From positions 1-48,515 of the forward strand of contig DAIDHR010000012.1 in assembly GCA_027459605.1 (NCBI GenBank): DNA of 48,515 nt, written 5' to 3'. Made by a program: the position numbers and the translations under genes. Below the pieces are notes generated by a model. That model had not been told where the DNA came from. It was given only the letters and a program-made list of their open reading frames with translations, and ran no database searches. Of the stretch, positions 26,588 through 35,661 are shown in pieces. Numbering within the stretch: position 1 is the first letter of the stretch; each line of letters starts with the position of its first letter. This DNA is from Alphaproteobacteria bacterium (GTDB lineage: Bacteria > Pseudomonadota > Alphaproteobacteria > UBA9655).

Positions 26588-26853
26588 ATGTATAAAAAGT
26601 TTCCCCACATAATGATTCTTGCTACCTTTGCCCTCCTCACTACTGCCCTTGAGGGAAAAGCAGAAGAGGAATATCCATTTGATCCATCTCTTTGCATAGA
26701 AGGTGCGTCGGGTATGTATACTTTGAAGCCGTTGGGCGAAATGTAGTGTTGTGTGAAGAGGGGAAAAGAGCAGGTATCTACGGACCTTCCGTTGGTTGCG
26801 GATCGGACGTGGGGCCGGAGCCCCGGTGCCCGTCTGGATGGAAATACTACTAA
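26588..26853 (+). pseudogene. small Cys-containing secreted protein, frameshifted
   Basis: ATG 26588 (AAAGGA nine bases upstream) opens a signal peptide (MILATFALLTTALEGKA) and a short mature start EEEYPFDPSLCIEG. The frame then ends at a TAG, but the next frame carries convincing protein sequence, RCVGYVYFEAVGRNVVLCEE, then GKRAGIYGPSVGCGSD and RCPSGWKYY, to TAA 26851-26853. One missing base near 26700-26710 would restore an 87-residue product with five Cys. Family not recognised. Pseudogene, switchable gene or indel error. Confidence 0.5.
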
Positions 26854-26937
26854 GATCATCGGTTGTGGTTGCTCAAGGATACTAGTCTGTATGAGTTTGT
26901 TCCATGTAAGACCCAATAACAATAAGGGAAGTATCGA

Positions 26938-27942
26938 ATGAGAGCGCAAGTCCTCCTTCAACCGGGTGATATAAAAAATCATCCTTTGCACCTTCAAAAT
27001 GTACCTATCCCAAAACCTGGCCCCTATGAGCTCCTTATTAAGATCCACGCCTGCGGTATTTGCCGCACTGACCTTCATGTTGTTGAAGGGGAGCTCGAAC
27101 TCAAGAAGCTCCCAATAATACCTGGGCACCAAATTGTGGGGGAAGTCAAAGAGTGCGGGAGTGGCATAAAGGACTTTAAACCAGGTGAGCGTGTTGGGGT
27201 TGCCTGGGTGCAATCAACCTGTGGGAAATGCCCCTTTTGTCTTACCCATCGTGAAAATCTATGCATGTCTGCCACTTTTACAGGATGGACGGCTCCAGGT
27301 GGTTTTGCTGATTACATTGTTGCCCCACCTCACTTTGTCTATCATCTCCCTGACACCTATCCCGATATTCAAGCAGCTCCTCTATTATGTGCAGGAATTA
27401 TTGGTTATCGATCGCTTCGATTAATGAACATTTCTGATTGGTCTGGTCGCAATATTGGTATCTATGGTTTTGGGGCTGCAGGGCATATTGCAATTCAGCT
27501 TTTAAAAGCTTGGGGAGCCAATGTGTATGTCGCAACGCGAGATAAATCTCACCAAATCCTGGCTCAACAGCTAGGAGCCATTTGGACAGGGGGAACACTT
27601 GATCATCCCCCAGTCTGGCTCGATGGAGCTGTGGTTTTTGCACCAGCTGGTGAAATTGTCCCCGCAGGACTTAAAGCCTTAGAGCGCGACGGCCGATTAA
27701 TCCTAGCTGGAATCCATATGAGCCCTATCCCCAGCTTCTCTTATGATATCCTTTATGGAGAACGCATGATAAAAAGTGTAACAAATAATACGAAGCAAGA
27801 TGGCATCGAATTTTTAGACCATGCAGCCAAAATTGGAATCAAAACACACGTTCAAACCTTTCCTCTCGAAGATGCAAATGAAGCACTATATGCCTTAAAG
27901 TACGATCATATCCAGGGAGCTGGCGTCCTTATTATGGACTAG
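26938..27942 (+). CDS. zinc-dependent alcohol dehydrogenase family protein
   Basis: A 334-residue medium-chain dehydrogenase. The catalytic zinc ligands are C42 (CGICRTDLH, with H47), H64 in PGHQIVGEV, and a later Cys near VAPPHF/AAPLLCAG. The structural zinc Cys are C95, C98, C101 and C109 (CGKCPFCLTHRENLC). The NAD(P)-binding turn is GIYGFGAAGHIAIQLLKAWGA. It oxidises alcohols or reduces aldehydes with NAD(P). GHQ replaces the common GHE. AAGGGA precedes ATG 26938. It probably starts its own transcript. Confidence 0.9.
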   Translation: MRAQVLLQPGDIKNHPLHLQNVPIPKPGPYELLIKIHACGICRTDLHVVEGELELKKLPIIPGHQIVGEVKECGSGIKDFKPGERVGVAWVQSTCGKCPFCLTHRENLCMSATFTGWTAPGGFADYIVAPPHFVYHLPDTYPDIQAAPLLCAGIIGYRSLRLMNISDWSGRNIGIYGFGAAGHIAIQLLKAWGANVYVATRDKSHQILAQQLGAIWTGGTLDHPPVWLDGAVVFAPAGEIVPAGLKALERDGRLILAGIHMSPIPSFSYDILYGERMIKSVTNNTKQDGIEFLDHAAKIGIKTHVQTFPLEDANEALYALKYDHIQGAGVLIMD

Positions 27943-27970
27943 CTCGACTCATGGTTGGACCCGATCCAGA

Positions 27971-27995
27971 GGGATAAAAAACTATCCCCTTTGAC
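27971..27995. terminator. weak hairpin between convergent genes
   Basis: GGGATA and TATCCC pair around a six-base A-rich loop, followed by CCTTTGACTTTT. It lies between the ends of the alcohol dehydrogenase and the TPR-like gene and could act for either strand; the stem is short. Confidence 0.3.
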
Positions 27996-28030
27996 TTTTG
28001 CTCATTGTTTGAATGCAAAATGGTATCAGA

Positions 28031-29611
28031 TCATTTTTTCTGAGAGGGACCCTTCTTTTTAAATTTCTGTAACAATTTCAGCGCATTACTAGAGTCTTTT
28101 TTCTCAACTGGATCTGTTTTAAAAGAGCTAGATGGATCCGCGCTCAATGAATCTTCTTTACGCGAAGGAGCATATGTTTCTAGTAAGGACTTAGCACGCG
28201 TTTGTAAGGTTGAATCAAATCCTTTTCTTTCGATTTTTTTCTCGACGTAAGTCCCTTCTTCTAAAACGTACTCTGTCTTATATCTAAAGTCTTCATTCAT
28301 AACCCGATGACACAGATCCACAGCATCGCTATAACAATCGGAATTTTTACTAAGAAAGTAAGCTTCTATTCCCTTAAAAAGATCAGTCCAGCTATCCTCT
28401 GATTCTAGGTCACTTGCTTTAAGCCATTGCTGGCCTGCCTTTTTATAATTTTTATTTTCGAAATACGCTTGACCAGATTCTCTGAAATTATCCAACTTTT
28501 CCTTTGAGGTTTGGTCTCTGTTCATGGTGTAAAAAAGATCCCAGAACCCTGCAGCTTTTTGATGGTTCCCCGCAAGTCTGTTAAGATAAGCCGTCGTTTT
28601 GATATTCTTAAGACGAAGCCTATACCCAGAACCATAGGTACAATCATTTAAAAGACGCTCATCATCCTCAAGAGCTTTCTCGCTCAATCGAACAGCATCA
28701 TCATATTTTTTAAGTTTATAGTAGGCCCTCGCCACCATTCTACAAATGTCTGATGGGTAGCCAGTTAATTCCTTAGAGGAAGCATTCATTTTCTCCCAGA
28801 GGTGGATAAGATCTTCCCAGTTTTTAGTATAAAAATAAACAACGAGAGCCTCTATTCGAGTATTCCGAAGTTGTTTAGTATACTCTTGGTATTTCTGATC
28901 CCATGAACGCAGTCTATTAATATTCTCTTTACCTTCAAAAAGAGCTAAGGCGATATTGATCAATTGAACGGCACGCACATTCGTAGCCTGAGTCTTAGCA
29001 AGAAGATTTGCCCGAGACGCATCTATATAATCCTCAAATGTTGGAGAATTAGAAATAATTTTTTCCCAGTACCTTATAGCTTCTTCATGGTTCTTAAGTT
29101 TAGAGTAAGTCTCTGCAATTCCCCTGTAATCATCCGAAGTAAGGGTATAAAGACCACGCTGTGCGCTATGCAATAGGACGTTCCAACATTTTTCTGCACT
29201 TTCATAATCCCTTTCTCCAAAATAACTTCTCGCCCCCCACTGAAAATCAGAAGCCATATATGCTATGCTTTCTTTAGACAAATAAAGAGGAGAGGAAAAG
29301 TGAATGAGAAGCTTATGCCAGCATTCTGCTGCCTCGACATATTTCTTCTTCTGAATGAAGAGCGTAGCGTCAATTCTTAAGTCAGGGAAAGATTTTGATT
29401 TGGTAGTATCTTGCTCTTCATCTTGGGGATTATCGAAAGAGTAAGAAGAGCTGTTTTGTTGATTTGAAGATTTTATCTGGGGTGATTTTGTTTCACCTTC
29501 GGAAGACTCTTCATCAGATGACCAGAAAGCATATCCTTGCAAAGGCATCAAAGCCGTTAAGCACAAAGTAAAAACGAGTATAGAAGGCGTCCTCTTATAT
29601 TTTCTAAGCAT
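28031..29611 (-). CDS. exported TPR-like repeat protein
   Basis: A 526-residue protein. The signal peptide ends at GYA (about residue 28) and is followed by an acidic Ser/Glu stretch (WSSDEESSEGE) and a disordered region to about residue 60. The rest is a run of about eight TPR-like helical pairs, each with a Trp or Lys near A-x-x-x-W: YVEAAECWHKLL, YESAEKCWNVLL, HEEAIRYWEKII, YDDAVRLSEKAL, HQKAAGFWDLFY and YKKAGQQWLKA. TPR arrays bind proteins. The ATG at 29611 is preferred because GAGGAAA lies eight bases upstream; an upstream ATG at 29626 lacks one. The target and the family are unknown. It ends convergently with the alcohol dehydrogenase. Confidence 0.72.
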   Translation of the reverse strand: MLRKYKRTPSILVFTLCLTALMPLQGYAFWSSDEESSEGETKSPQIKSSNQQNSSSYSFDNPQDEEQDTTKSKSFPDLRIDATLFIQKKKYVEAAECWHKLLIHFSSPLYLSKESIAYMASDFQWGARSYFGERDYESAEKCWNVLLHSAQRGLYTLTSDDYRGIAETYSKLKNHEEAIRYWEKIISNSPTFEDYIDASRANLLAKTQATNVRAVQLINIALALFEGKENINRLRSWDQKYQEYTKQLRNTRIEALVVYFYTKNWEDLIHLWEKMNASSKELTGYPSDICRMVARAYYKLKKYDDAVRLSEKALEDDERLLNDCTYGSGYRLRLKNIKTTAYLNRLAGNHQKAAGFWDLFYTMNRDQTSKEKLDNFRESGQAYFENKNYKKAGQQWLKASDLESEDSWTDLFKGIEAYFLSKNSDCYSDAVDLCHRVMNEDFRYKTEYVLEEGTYVEKKIERKGFDSTLQTRAKSLLETYAPSRKEDSLSADPSSSFKTDPVEKKDSSNALKLLQKFKKKGPSQKK

Positions 29612-29734
29612 ATAAATTTTCCTCATTAAATGAATATATAGTTAATTTAATGTAATATATTAAGGTCAAAAAATTGTCAAAAAATATTTACGGGAACTCC
29701 TTATTCATGGAAGCCGCAGCAGCAGAAAGAAAAA

Positions 29735-30178
29735 CTATCCTCTCGATTTTTGTTCTTTAGGTTCCTTCTTCTTGAGCAATACATCTCGTGCCTGAAGGAG
29801 TCTATCCTGATGGGTGGAGTCTTTTCCTTTGGCATTTTTGAATGCCTCTTTAATCTCTTTAGAACTTGCGTTTAAATCAATCTTAAGCAGAGCTGCGGCT
29901 TCTTTTTCCGTCATGGGATGGGGAAGGGGAAGGGGAGGTTTTCTTCTTTCCATCCATTTTAAAGTATCTTTCCTGAGTAAGAGAATTAATAAAACGGCTA
30001 TAACAACCACGTGAAAAAGACGCCCCACAAGAACAAGATATATACCCGCAAGGAGCATAACTGCAACGAATGTCCATTTAATGGTTTGTACAAGCAGTTT
30101 TGTTTCCGTATGTTCGAGCTTCTGCAAAAGGAGGAGAAGAAGAACAACACCAAGGGCGGCAAGAAAAAGCTCGGGCAT
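29735..30178 (-). CDS. membrane-anchored J-like domain protein lacking HPD (Pam16/Pam18-like)
   Basis: A 147-residue protein. Two membrane segments (about 2-18 and 33-68) are followed by a proline-rich linker and a C-terminal J-like domain (about 89-135): MTEKEAAALLKIDLNASSKEIKEAF and DRLLQARDVLL, the signature of the short membrane DnaJ proteins of Alphaproteobacteria that resemble mitochondrial Pam18. The HPD tripeptide needed to stimulate Hsp70 is absent: KNAKGKDSTHQD occupies its place. That makes it more like Pam16, the inactive partner. It follows mipZ by 30 bases on the same strand and is probably co-transcribed. Confidence 0.78.
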   Translation of the reverse strand: MPELFLAALGVVLLLLLLQKLEHTETKLLVQTIKWTFVAVMLLAGIYLVLVGRLFHVVVIAVLLILLLRKDTLKWMERRKPPLPLPHPMTEKEAAALLKIDLNASSKEIKEAFKNAKGKDSTHQDRLLQARDVLLKKKEPKEQKSRG

Positions 30179-30208
30179 GAAACTACTCTATAATTATTCC
30201 CCCCTTAC

Positions 30209-31024
30209 CTACGCTGCAAGTCTTTCCACGTCGGGAAGTTGGATCATCTGAATGAGATTTCGTAATTCTTGCTTCGCTGAGACGTGGGAGAGGGTCATTG
30301 GCATTTTACAATCTTCAAGATCAAGAACCGTAAGTCCTGACAAGAACAGTTCACGGAAAATCACACGCTCACCAAAACCGGGGATATACCGAAACCCAAT
30401 TCTTTTAGCCAGAGTCTGAATGACGGTTTCCATTTGTTCCTTATTTCGAGCAGTGATGCTACTTAAACGATTCCGTAAGACAAACCAATTAATGGAGCCT
30501 TGATCCCTTATAGCGCGCTGTTTTTTTTGCTCCCAAACCATTTCGGCATAGGTACTGGGTCTGATTATATCTAATGTATCGCTCTTCAGGCGAACCAGCA
30601 TATCAAGATCAATAAAACTATCGTTAAGGGGCGTAATTAAAGTATCCGCAACGGCATGAGCAGCACGCGAGAGGGGGGAGTCACTTCCTGGCGTATCAAT
30701 GACAACAAAGCGGGTTGTCAAAAGCTGTGCAATGGCCTCTTCAAGGTTTTGTTTGTCTTCTTCAATGGCCTTTTCTCTTAATGAGTTTTGGCTTGGCAAA
30801 AGGGGAATATGAGTTGACAAAGGAAGCGGTTTCCCCATCTCTTCAACAGTCGCCTTTCGATTATCCATATACCGAGAAAGCGTTCCTTGACGAGCGTCCA
30901 CATCGATGCTTCCCACAGAAAATCCCATGCGGAGGAGGCTTATGATGACATGCATGCTCACCGTTGATTTCCCGGTTCCCCCTTTTTCATTCCCAAGAAC
31001 AATTATATGTGGTTTTTGAGCCAT
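30209..31024 (-). CDS. mipZ: MipZ, ParA-like ATPase positioning the division plane
   Basis: A 271-residue P-loop ATPase. The deviant Walker A motif KGGTGKST (14-21) with its signature Lys, IDVDARQGTLSRYM (Walker A' region) and VVIDTPGSDSPLSRAAH (Walker B/switch) match MipZ rather than plasmid ParA: the GNEKGGTGKS opening and the DIDMLVRL-like helix (FIDLDMLVRLKSD) are MipZ features. In Caulobacter MipZ forms a gradient with ParB and inhibits FtsZ away from midcell. It is an alphaproteobacterial marker. The promoter should lie in the repeat-rich region just upstream (31025-31567). Confidence 0.92.
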   Translation of the reverse strand: MAQKPHIIVLGNEKGGTGKSTVSMHVIISLLRMGFSVGSIDVDARQGTLSRYMDNRKATVEEMGKPLPLSTHIPLLPSQNSLREKAIEEDKQNLEEAIAQLLTTRFVVIDTPGSDSPLSRAAHAVADTLITPLNDSFIDLDMLVRLKSDTLDIIRPSTYAEMVWEQKKQRAIRDQGSINWFVLRNRLSSITARNKEQMETVIQTLAKRIGFRYIPGFGERVIFRELFLSGLTVLDLEDCKMPMTLSHVSAKQELRNLIQMIQLPDVERLAA

Positions 31025-31111
31025 AGTTCCTGCCTTTATCTAAGTTTGCAAAACGTTAGGTCATGGTACAAAAATTTAAAGTTGCTGGCTAGAGGGTATA
31101 AAAATGACGTC

Positions 31112-31244
31112 AGGGCCACCTCATGAAAATTTGTGAAGAAATGAGGCTCATTTACCTCTCCCCTTGTGGGAGAGGTCATTTATCTCACCTGAAAAATCAA
31201 CTCTGTCTTTAAGAAAGAATCAAAAATTTTCATGAGGTGACCCT
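31112..31244. mobile_element. MITE-like element with 21-bp terminal inverted repeats
   Basis: A 133-bp unit bounded by AGGGCCACCTCATGAAAATTT (left) and its inverted match AAATTTTCATGAGGTGACCCT (right), with one mismatch in 21. Inside is a hairpin CCTCTCCC...GGGAGAGG. The right-hand 90 bases recur at 39723-39815. No coding capacity and no clear target-site duplication. Confidence 0.55.
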
Positions 31245-31322
31245 TAAAATAACGTGAGTTCCCTTATACCTAAGCTCATTCAATGGCCTTAAGGTATTAT
31301 GCCAATCTCAGAAGTTGATACA

Positions 31323-31485
31323 AAAAACGTGTCATCCTTGCCTAGCAATGCTTAGCCTTGCGAAGCAAGGTCTTTAGCATTGCTTGAGCGAAGATCTAAA
31401 GCTTCCTGCAAAAAGATCCTCGGTCCAGAACCCCTAAAGTTTTTCTCCGAAAAACAAGGGGTTCTAACCAAGGATGACACCGTTT
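31323..31485. repeat. nested palindromic element
   Basis: Outer arms GTGTCATCCTTG (31329-31340) and CAAGGATGACAC (31469-31480) pair perfectly over 12 bp and extend outward with one bulge (AAACG...CGTTT). Within are a long hairpin around CCTTGC-GAA-GCAAGG (about 31344-31385, flanked by AGCAATGCT/AGCATTGCT) and a second one with AGAACCCC/GGGGTTCT arms (31427-31464). The three-way layout could be a mobile palindromic repeat or a structured RNA. Confidence 0.5.
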
Positions 31486-31567
31486 GTGGGGTCACAAGTT
31501 TGAGAGCTTATTTTTTGTAAATGGTGTTAGATGTGGGAAACCTCTGATAGTACTTTTGCAGACCTTT

Positions 31568-34543
31568 TTACTCTTCTAAATTCAGCAGAGCGACATTGCC
31601 ACCACTTGCTGTAATATTGTAACTAAAGGTACGCTCAACAGCAAAGCGGGGCAAATAGTATGGGCCTCCTGCTTTGGGACCTGTTCCCGAAAGACCTTCT
31701 CCTCCAAAGGGTTGAACTCCAACAACAGCTCCTATCACATTCCGATTCACGTAAAGATTTCCTACATGCGCCAATTCACGAACTTTACGTATCGTCTCTT
31801 CTATTCGCGTTTGAAGCCCTAGGGTCAACCCATAGCCACTTTCATTAATAGACCGAATGACTTTCTCTAAGTCCTTTGCTTTAAAACGAGCAACATGAAG
31901 GACAGGTCCAAACACTTCCTGTGTCATATCCTTCATTCCTTGAACTTCAATGAGGGTTGGGGCTACATAAGTTCCCTTCACACCGTCAGGAAGCGGTGTT
32001 CGAGCCAACGGAGGATGGGCTGCAATATAAGCTTCAATCTCATCGCGGGCAGCTGCATCGATGACAGGCCCTACGTCTGTTGAAAGCCACTGGGGATCTC
32101 CAACACGGAGAGCTTCCATAGCTTCTTTTAGCATGGAGAGAGTGGACTCATATATATCTTCTTGAATAAAAAGAATTCTTAAAGCTGAACATCTCTGTCC
32201 TGCACTTTGAAAGGCTGAGGAAACCACATCATCAACGACTTGTTCCGTCAACGCAGAGGAATCGACAATCATCGCGTTAATCCCCCCTGTTTCAGCAATA
32301 AAGGGAACAAGTGCCCCCGCTCGATCAGTTAATATCTTCTGAATCCCTTGAGCAGTGGAAGTTGACCCAGTAAAAACAACTCCACTCACTCTTAAATCCG
32401 ATAAAAGGGGGGCTCCGATGACACTTCCCCGCCCATGGAGAAAGTGTAATACATCCCTTGGAACCCCAGCATCATAGAGAGCTTGAATCGCATGAAAGCC
32501 AATGAGAGGGGTTAACGTTGATGGTTTGGCGATAACCGCATTCCCTGCTGCAAGGGCAGCTGCTACTTGGCCTGTAAAAATTGCAAGGGGAAAGTTCCAA
32601 GGACTAATACAGACAAAAGTACCCCGTGCGCGGAGAATAAGTTCGTTAAGTTCACCCGTAGGGCCAATTAATGTTTGAGGAGTTGTAAAATGTTTCAGAG
32701 ACTCTTCCGCATAATAACGACAGAAATCTGCAGCTTCTCTAACTTCTGAAATAGCATCTGAAATGGTTTTTTTTCCCTCCTGAAGAAGAAGCCCTAAGAA
32801 AAGCCCTCGTCGCTCTTCAAGAAGATCGGCTGCCCGATTTAAAATCTGAGCGCGTTTTTCTGCAGACGTTAAATCCCACGCCTCTCCCTGAGAAGATGCT
32901 TTTTCAAGGACAGCCTCTAAATCCTCCTTGCTTGCTTCCTTTACATGACCATGGGAGGGTAAAAATTTTTCAATCTCAGCCTTTAGGTCTTCCACGATCT
33001 TTCGATCACTCAAGTCAAACCCCTTAGAATTTTTTCGAGCCATCCCATATAAGTCCTTAGGTAAAGGAATTGCAGGATGATGATCCAGACTATGGGATTT
33101 AAAATAAGCCCAAGGATCCCCAAGAGTTTCTTCCAAGGGTATGGAGGTGTCATAAATCTTATGAACAAAAGATGAGTTAGCTCCATTTTCCAAGAGACGC
33201 CTGACAAGATACGGCAGTAAATTCTGATCCTTTCCTACAGGGGCATAAACCCGGCATGGAATGGAATACTTTTCCTTTACAATCGTATAAAGTTCCTCGC
33301 CCATACCCTGCAGCCTTTGAAACTCTATGTTTTCACGGCCCTTCGCCATCTTAAGAACAGCTGCAAGTGTATAGGCATTATGGGTAGCAAATTGAGGGTA
33401 AAGAGTTTCCTCCGCTTTTAAAAGCCGCTGAGCACAAGCCAAATAAGACAGGTCAGTTGCAGCTTTGCGGGTAAAGACAGGGTAATGAGCAAACCCTCCC
33501 ACTTGAGCAATTTTAATTTCCGTATCCCAATAAGCCCCTTTGACCAAACGCACCATAAGGGACATTTTTGTTTTTCGACTCAAATCCTCTAGCCAGTCAA
33601 TAACACCGATCGCCCGTTTCTGATACGCTTGAACCGCAAGTCCAAATCCATCCCACCCTTGTAGCTCCTTTGAAGCGCAGACCTTTTGCACAAGATCCAA
33701 GGAAATCTCAAGGCGAGCAACTTCTTCCGCATCGATGGTGAGTACAATATTGGCCTCTCGAGCCAGAACACACAGCTCGATTAAATCAGGGAGAAGCTCG
33801 TCCATCACTTCATCCTGATGGGAGAAACTGTAATGAGGATGAAGAGCCGAAAGCTTGACAGAAATACTGTCTCGCTCAAAAGGAGAAAGCCCCCTTCCCT
33901 TTTCTTTCCCAATGGCTTCAATCGCATGGCGGTAAGCCCTTTTATAGGCTTGGGCTACGGAATAAGTTCGGGCCCCTTCCCCCAGCATATCAAAAGAAAC
34001 CCGATCATGAGGTGTTTTCTTTCGTCGCTTTATAGCCCCTTCAATTGTTTGTCCTAAAATGAATTCCCGGCTAATCAGATGGATAAAGACTTTAAATGCG
34101 CGGAGACTGAAAGGCTGTGCAAATGCTCCCCAAGGCTTATTTTCCAAATACCCTAAAAGATCAAGAGCCCACCGAGATAACCCTATCAGGGTGTCTCCTT
34201 TTGCCTCTTCTTTTCGCCAATTCCGATTAGATATCTTATCCTTTAAAAGAAGGTTGGCTGTATATGAGTCTGGAATTCGTTGATAAGCTTCAGCAAGAGC
34301 CATCAAAGACCGGCCCTCCTCATGAGTTAAGGGAAACGCTTGCATAAGTTTTTGAATATTAAACGCATTAAGCGGACGCTTTCTTAAAGTCTCTATCCAC
34401 TCTTGGGCAAGATCCGCAATTTCTTGGCGATAAGGTTCAAGAGATTTAACCTCATTAAGCATTGATTCAATTAATTTTTCCTCTGTTTGAACCTGAAGAC
34501 CTTCAAGATCAGGATATTTTGGTAACTTATCTTTTAAAAGCAT
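31568..34543 (-). CDS. putA: bifunctional proline dehydrogenase / glutamate-semialdehyde dehydrogenase PutA
   Basis: A 991-residue bifunctional enzyme that oxidises proline to glutamate in two steps, with FAD and then NAD. The proline dehydrogenase barrel includes RLVKGAYWD (332-340) and the substrate-binding RRLLENGANSSF. The aldehyde dehydrogenase half includes SPWNFPL (647-653), ETGG (751-754) and the catalytic Cys785 in AGQRCSALR. There is no N-terminal ribbon-helix-helix DNA-binding domain, so it is the non-regulatory PutA type. ATG 34543 has GAGAGAGG nine bases upstream; a GTG at 34573, three bases after the ribokinase stop, is also possible. Co-transcription with the ribokinase is likely. 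Proline is a plausible energy source in a host cell. Confidence 0.95.
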   Translation of the reverse strand: MLLKDKLPKYPDLEGLQVQTEEKLIESMLNEVKSLEPYRQEIADLAQEWIETLRKRPLNAFNIQKLMQAFPLTHEEGRSLMALAEAYQRIPDSYTANLLLKDKISNRNWRKEEAKGDTLIGLSRWALDLLGYLENKPWGAFAQPFSLRAFKVFIHLISREFILGQTIEGAIKRRKKTPHDRVSFDMLGEGARTYSVAQAYKRAYRHAIEAIGKEKGRGLSPFERDSISVKLSALHPHYSFSHQDEVMDELLPDLIELCVLAREANIVLTIDAEEVARLEISLDLVQKVCASKELQGWDGFGLAVQAYQKRAIGVIDWLEDLSRKTKMSLMVRLVKGAYWDTEIKIAQVGGFAHYPVFTRKAATDLSYLACAQRLLKAEETLYPQFATHNAYTLAAVLKMAKGRENIEFQRLQGMGEELYTIVKEKYSIPCRVYAPVGKDQNLLPYLVRRLLENGANSSFVHKIYDTSIPLEETLGDPWAYFKSHSLDHHPAIPLPKDLYGMARKNSKGFDLSDRKIVEDLKAEIEKFLPSHGHVKEASKEDLEAVLEKASSQGEAWDLTSAEKRAQILNRAADLLEERRGLFLGLLLQEGKKTISDAISEVREAADFCRYYAEESLKHFTTPQTLIGPTGELNELILRARGTFVCISPWNFPLAIFTGQVAAALAAGNAVIAKPSTLTPLIGFHAIQALYDAGVPRDVLHFLHGRGSVIGAPLLSDLRVSGVVFTGSTSTAQGIQKILTDRAGALVPFIAETGGINAMIVDSSALTEQVVDDVVSSAFQSAGQRCSALRILFIQEDIYESTLSMLKEAMEALRVGDPQWLSTDVGPVIDAAARDEIEAYIAAHPPLARTPLPDGVKGTYVAPTLIEVQGMKDMTQEVFGPVLHVARFKAKDLEKVIRSINESGYGLTLGLQTRIEETIRKVRELAHVGNLYVNRNVIGAVVGVQPFGGEGLSGTGPKAGGPYYLPRFAVERTFSYNITASGGNVALLNLEE

Positions 34544-34575
34544 GGAATAAAGCCTCTCTCTTGCCCTCTGCACCC

Positions 34576-35502
34576 TTAAGTAATGCGGCGCGGAGGGGGA
34601 ACTTTGTTCAAATTAGTATCGATTTGATGGCGGGTTGGGAGGCTGATTTGTGCCCCTCGATTTAAACAGGTCAGCCCACTTGCAACAGACGAATATCTTA
34701 AAGCATCGGGCAGCCCCATATTTTTATCTAAACTTGCTGCTAAAACCCCAACGAAAGCATCACCTGCTGATGTGGTATCTACCGGCTCTATTTCCATAGC
34801 TTTTATTTCCCACGTCGCTTCAGGAGAGCAAGCAATAGCCCCTTGATTGCCTAAAGTAACAATACAGATTATTCTATAATTAGCCGAGATACGTTTTATG
34901 ACAACTGTCGGTGAAATCACTTCAAACCCCAGATGAAGCGCAAGGAGAGAAGCTTCATTTTGGTTCATAACTAAAACATCTATGCTTTTCAGAATGTCTT
35001 GGGGTACATCATAAGCTGGAGCTAAGTTTAAGATGATCTTAGCTCCAAATTTTTTAGCTCTGCGGATTAGCTTCCAGTTTTCTTCGATAGGGGTTTCCAT
35101 TTGGAGAAGAAGGATTGTGTCTTTTGTCAAAAGAAAATCAGGAATCTCACTTTCTTTCGCCTTCACGTTAGCACCACTTGCCACCGTAATCATATTCTCT
35201 CCTTGCGCATCAACGCTAATAGCGGCACAACCGGTTGAAAACTCCTTGTCTATTCCAACCCCAACCAAATCAACCTTTGATTCCTTTAAAGAAGCCAAAA
35301 CAAGACGGCCAAATTCGTCATTCCCAACTTTTCCAAAGAGTTTTACTGAAGCCCCTGCTTTTGCAGCTGCGGCTGCTTGATTCGCTCCCTTCCCTCCTGC
35401 AACCATTTTGTATTCGGGGCAAAGAACTGTGTCCCCTGGGCGCGGCATTTTTTCAACTTGCATGACCATGTCAATATTCAGAGACCCAAAAACAACAACC
35501 AT
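34576..35502 (-). CDS. rbsK: ribokinase (PfkB family)
   Basis: A 308-residue PfkB-family kinase. The N-terminal signature FGSLNIDMVMQVEKMPRPGDT and the GGKGANQAAAAAKAG motif (about 36-50) are typical of ribokinase, which phosphorylates D-ribose with ATP. The C-terminal signature reads DTTSAGDAFVG, with Ser in place of the common Gly before the catalytic AGD. No ribose transporter is adjacent, so related substrates such as deoxyribose are possible. AAGGGAG lies about ten bases before ATG 35502. It heads a unit with putA. Confidence 0.88.
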   Translation of the reverse strand: MVVVFGSLNIDMVMQVEKMPRPGDTVLCPEYKMVAGGKGANQAAAAAKAGASVKLFGKVGNDEFGRLVLASLKESKVDLVGVGIDKEFSTGCAAISVDAQGENMITVASGANVKAKESEIPDFLLTKDTILLLQMETPIEENWKLIRRAKKFGAKIILNLAPAYDVPQDILKSIDVLVMNQNEASLLALHLGFEVISPTVVIKRISANYRIICIVTLGNQGAIACSPEATWEIKAMEIEPVDTTSAGDAFVGVLAASLDKNMGLPDALRYSSVASGLTCLNRGAQISLPTRHQIDTNLNKVPPPRRIT

Positions 35503-35661
35503 AGGCTGGTTCTCCCTTTGTTAATTTTATTTTTTATCATATAAAGGAACCCCCACATTCGTGCAACAAATATACATATTTCCGCATCCTAACTCTAGAC
35601 AAGGATAAGAAAATCGTGTGTTATAGATAGAGTTATCGTAAAATTATATGGGTATGGCAGG

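Larger units (their letters stand above)
31025..31567. other. repeat-rich intergenic region upstream of mipZ
   Basis: About 540 bases with no supportable gene. It contains a MITE-like element (31112-31244) and a nested palindromic element (31323-31485), and must include the mipZ promoter. Confidence 0.6.

Noticed and set aside
26494-27213. 239-codon minus-strand frame across the small secreted gene and the alcohol dehydrogenase start
   Set aside because: It overlaps two better-supported plus-strand genes, has no recognisable domain and crosses their start signals.
31329-31480. Considered as a CRISPR repeat or an intrinsic terminator
   Set aside because: There are no regularly spaced direct repeats and no T run after the stem; the nested palindrome reading fits better. 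No CRISPR array was seen anywhere in the window.
35033-35380. 115-codon frame antisense to the ribokinase
   Set aside because: The ribokinase motifs are intact on the other strand; this frame is a shadow.
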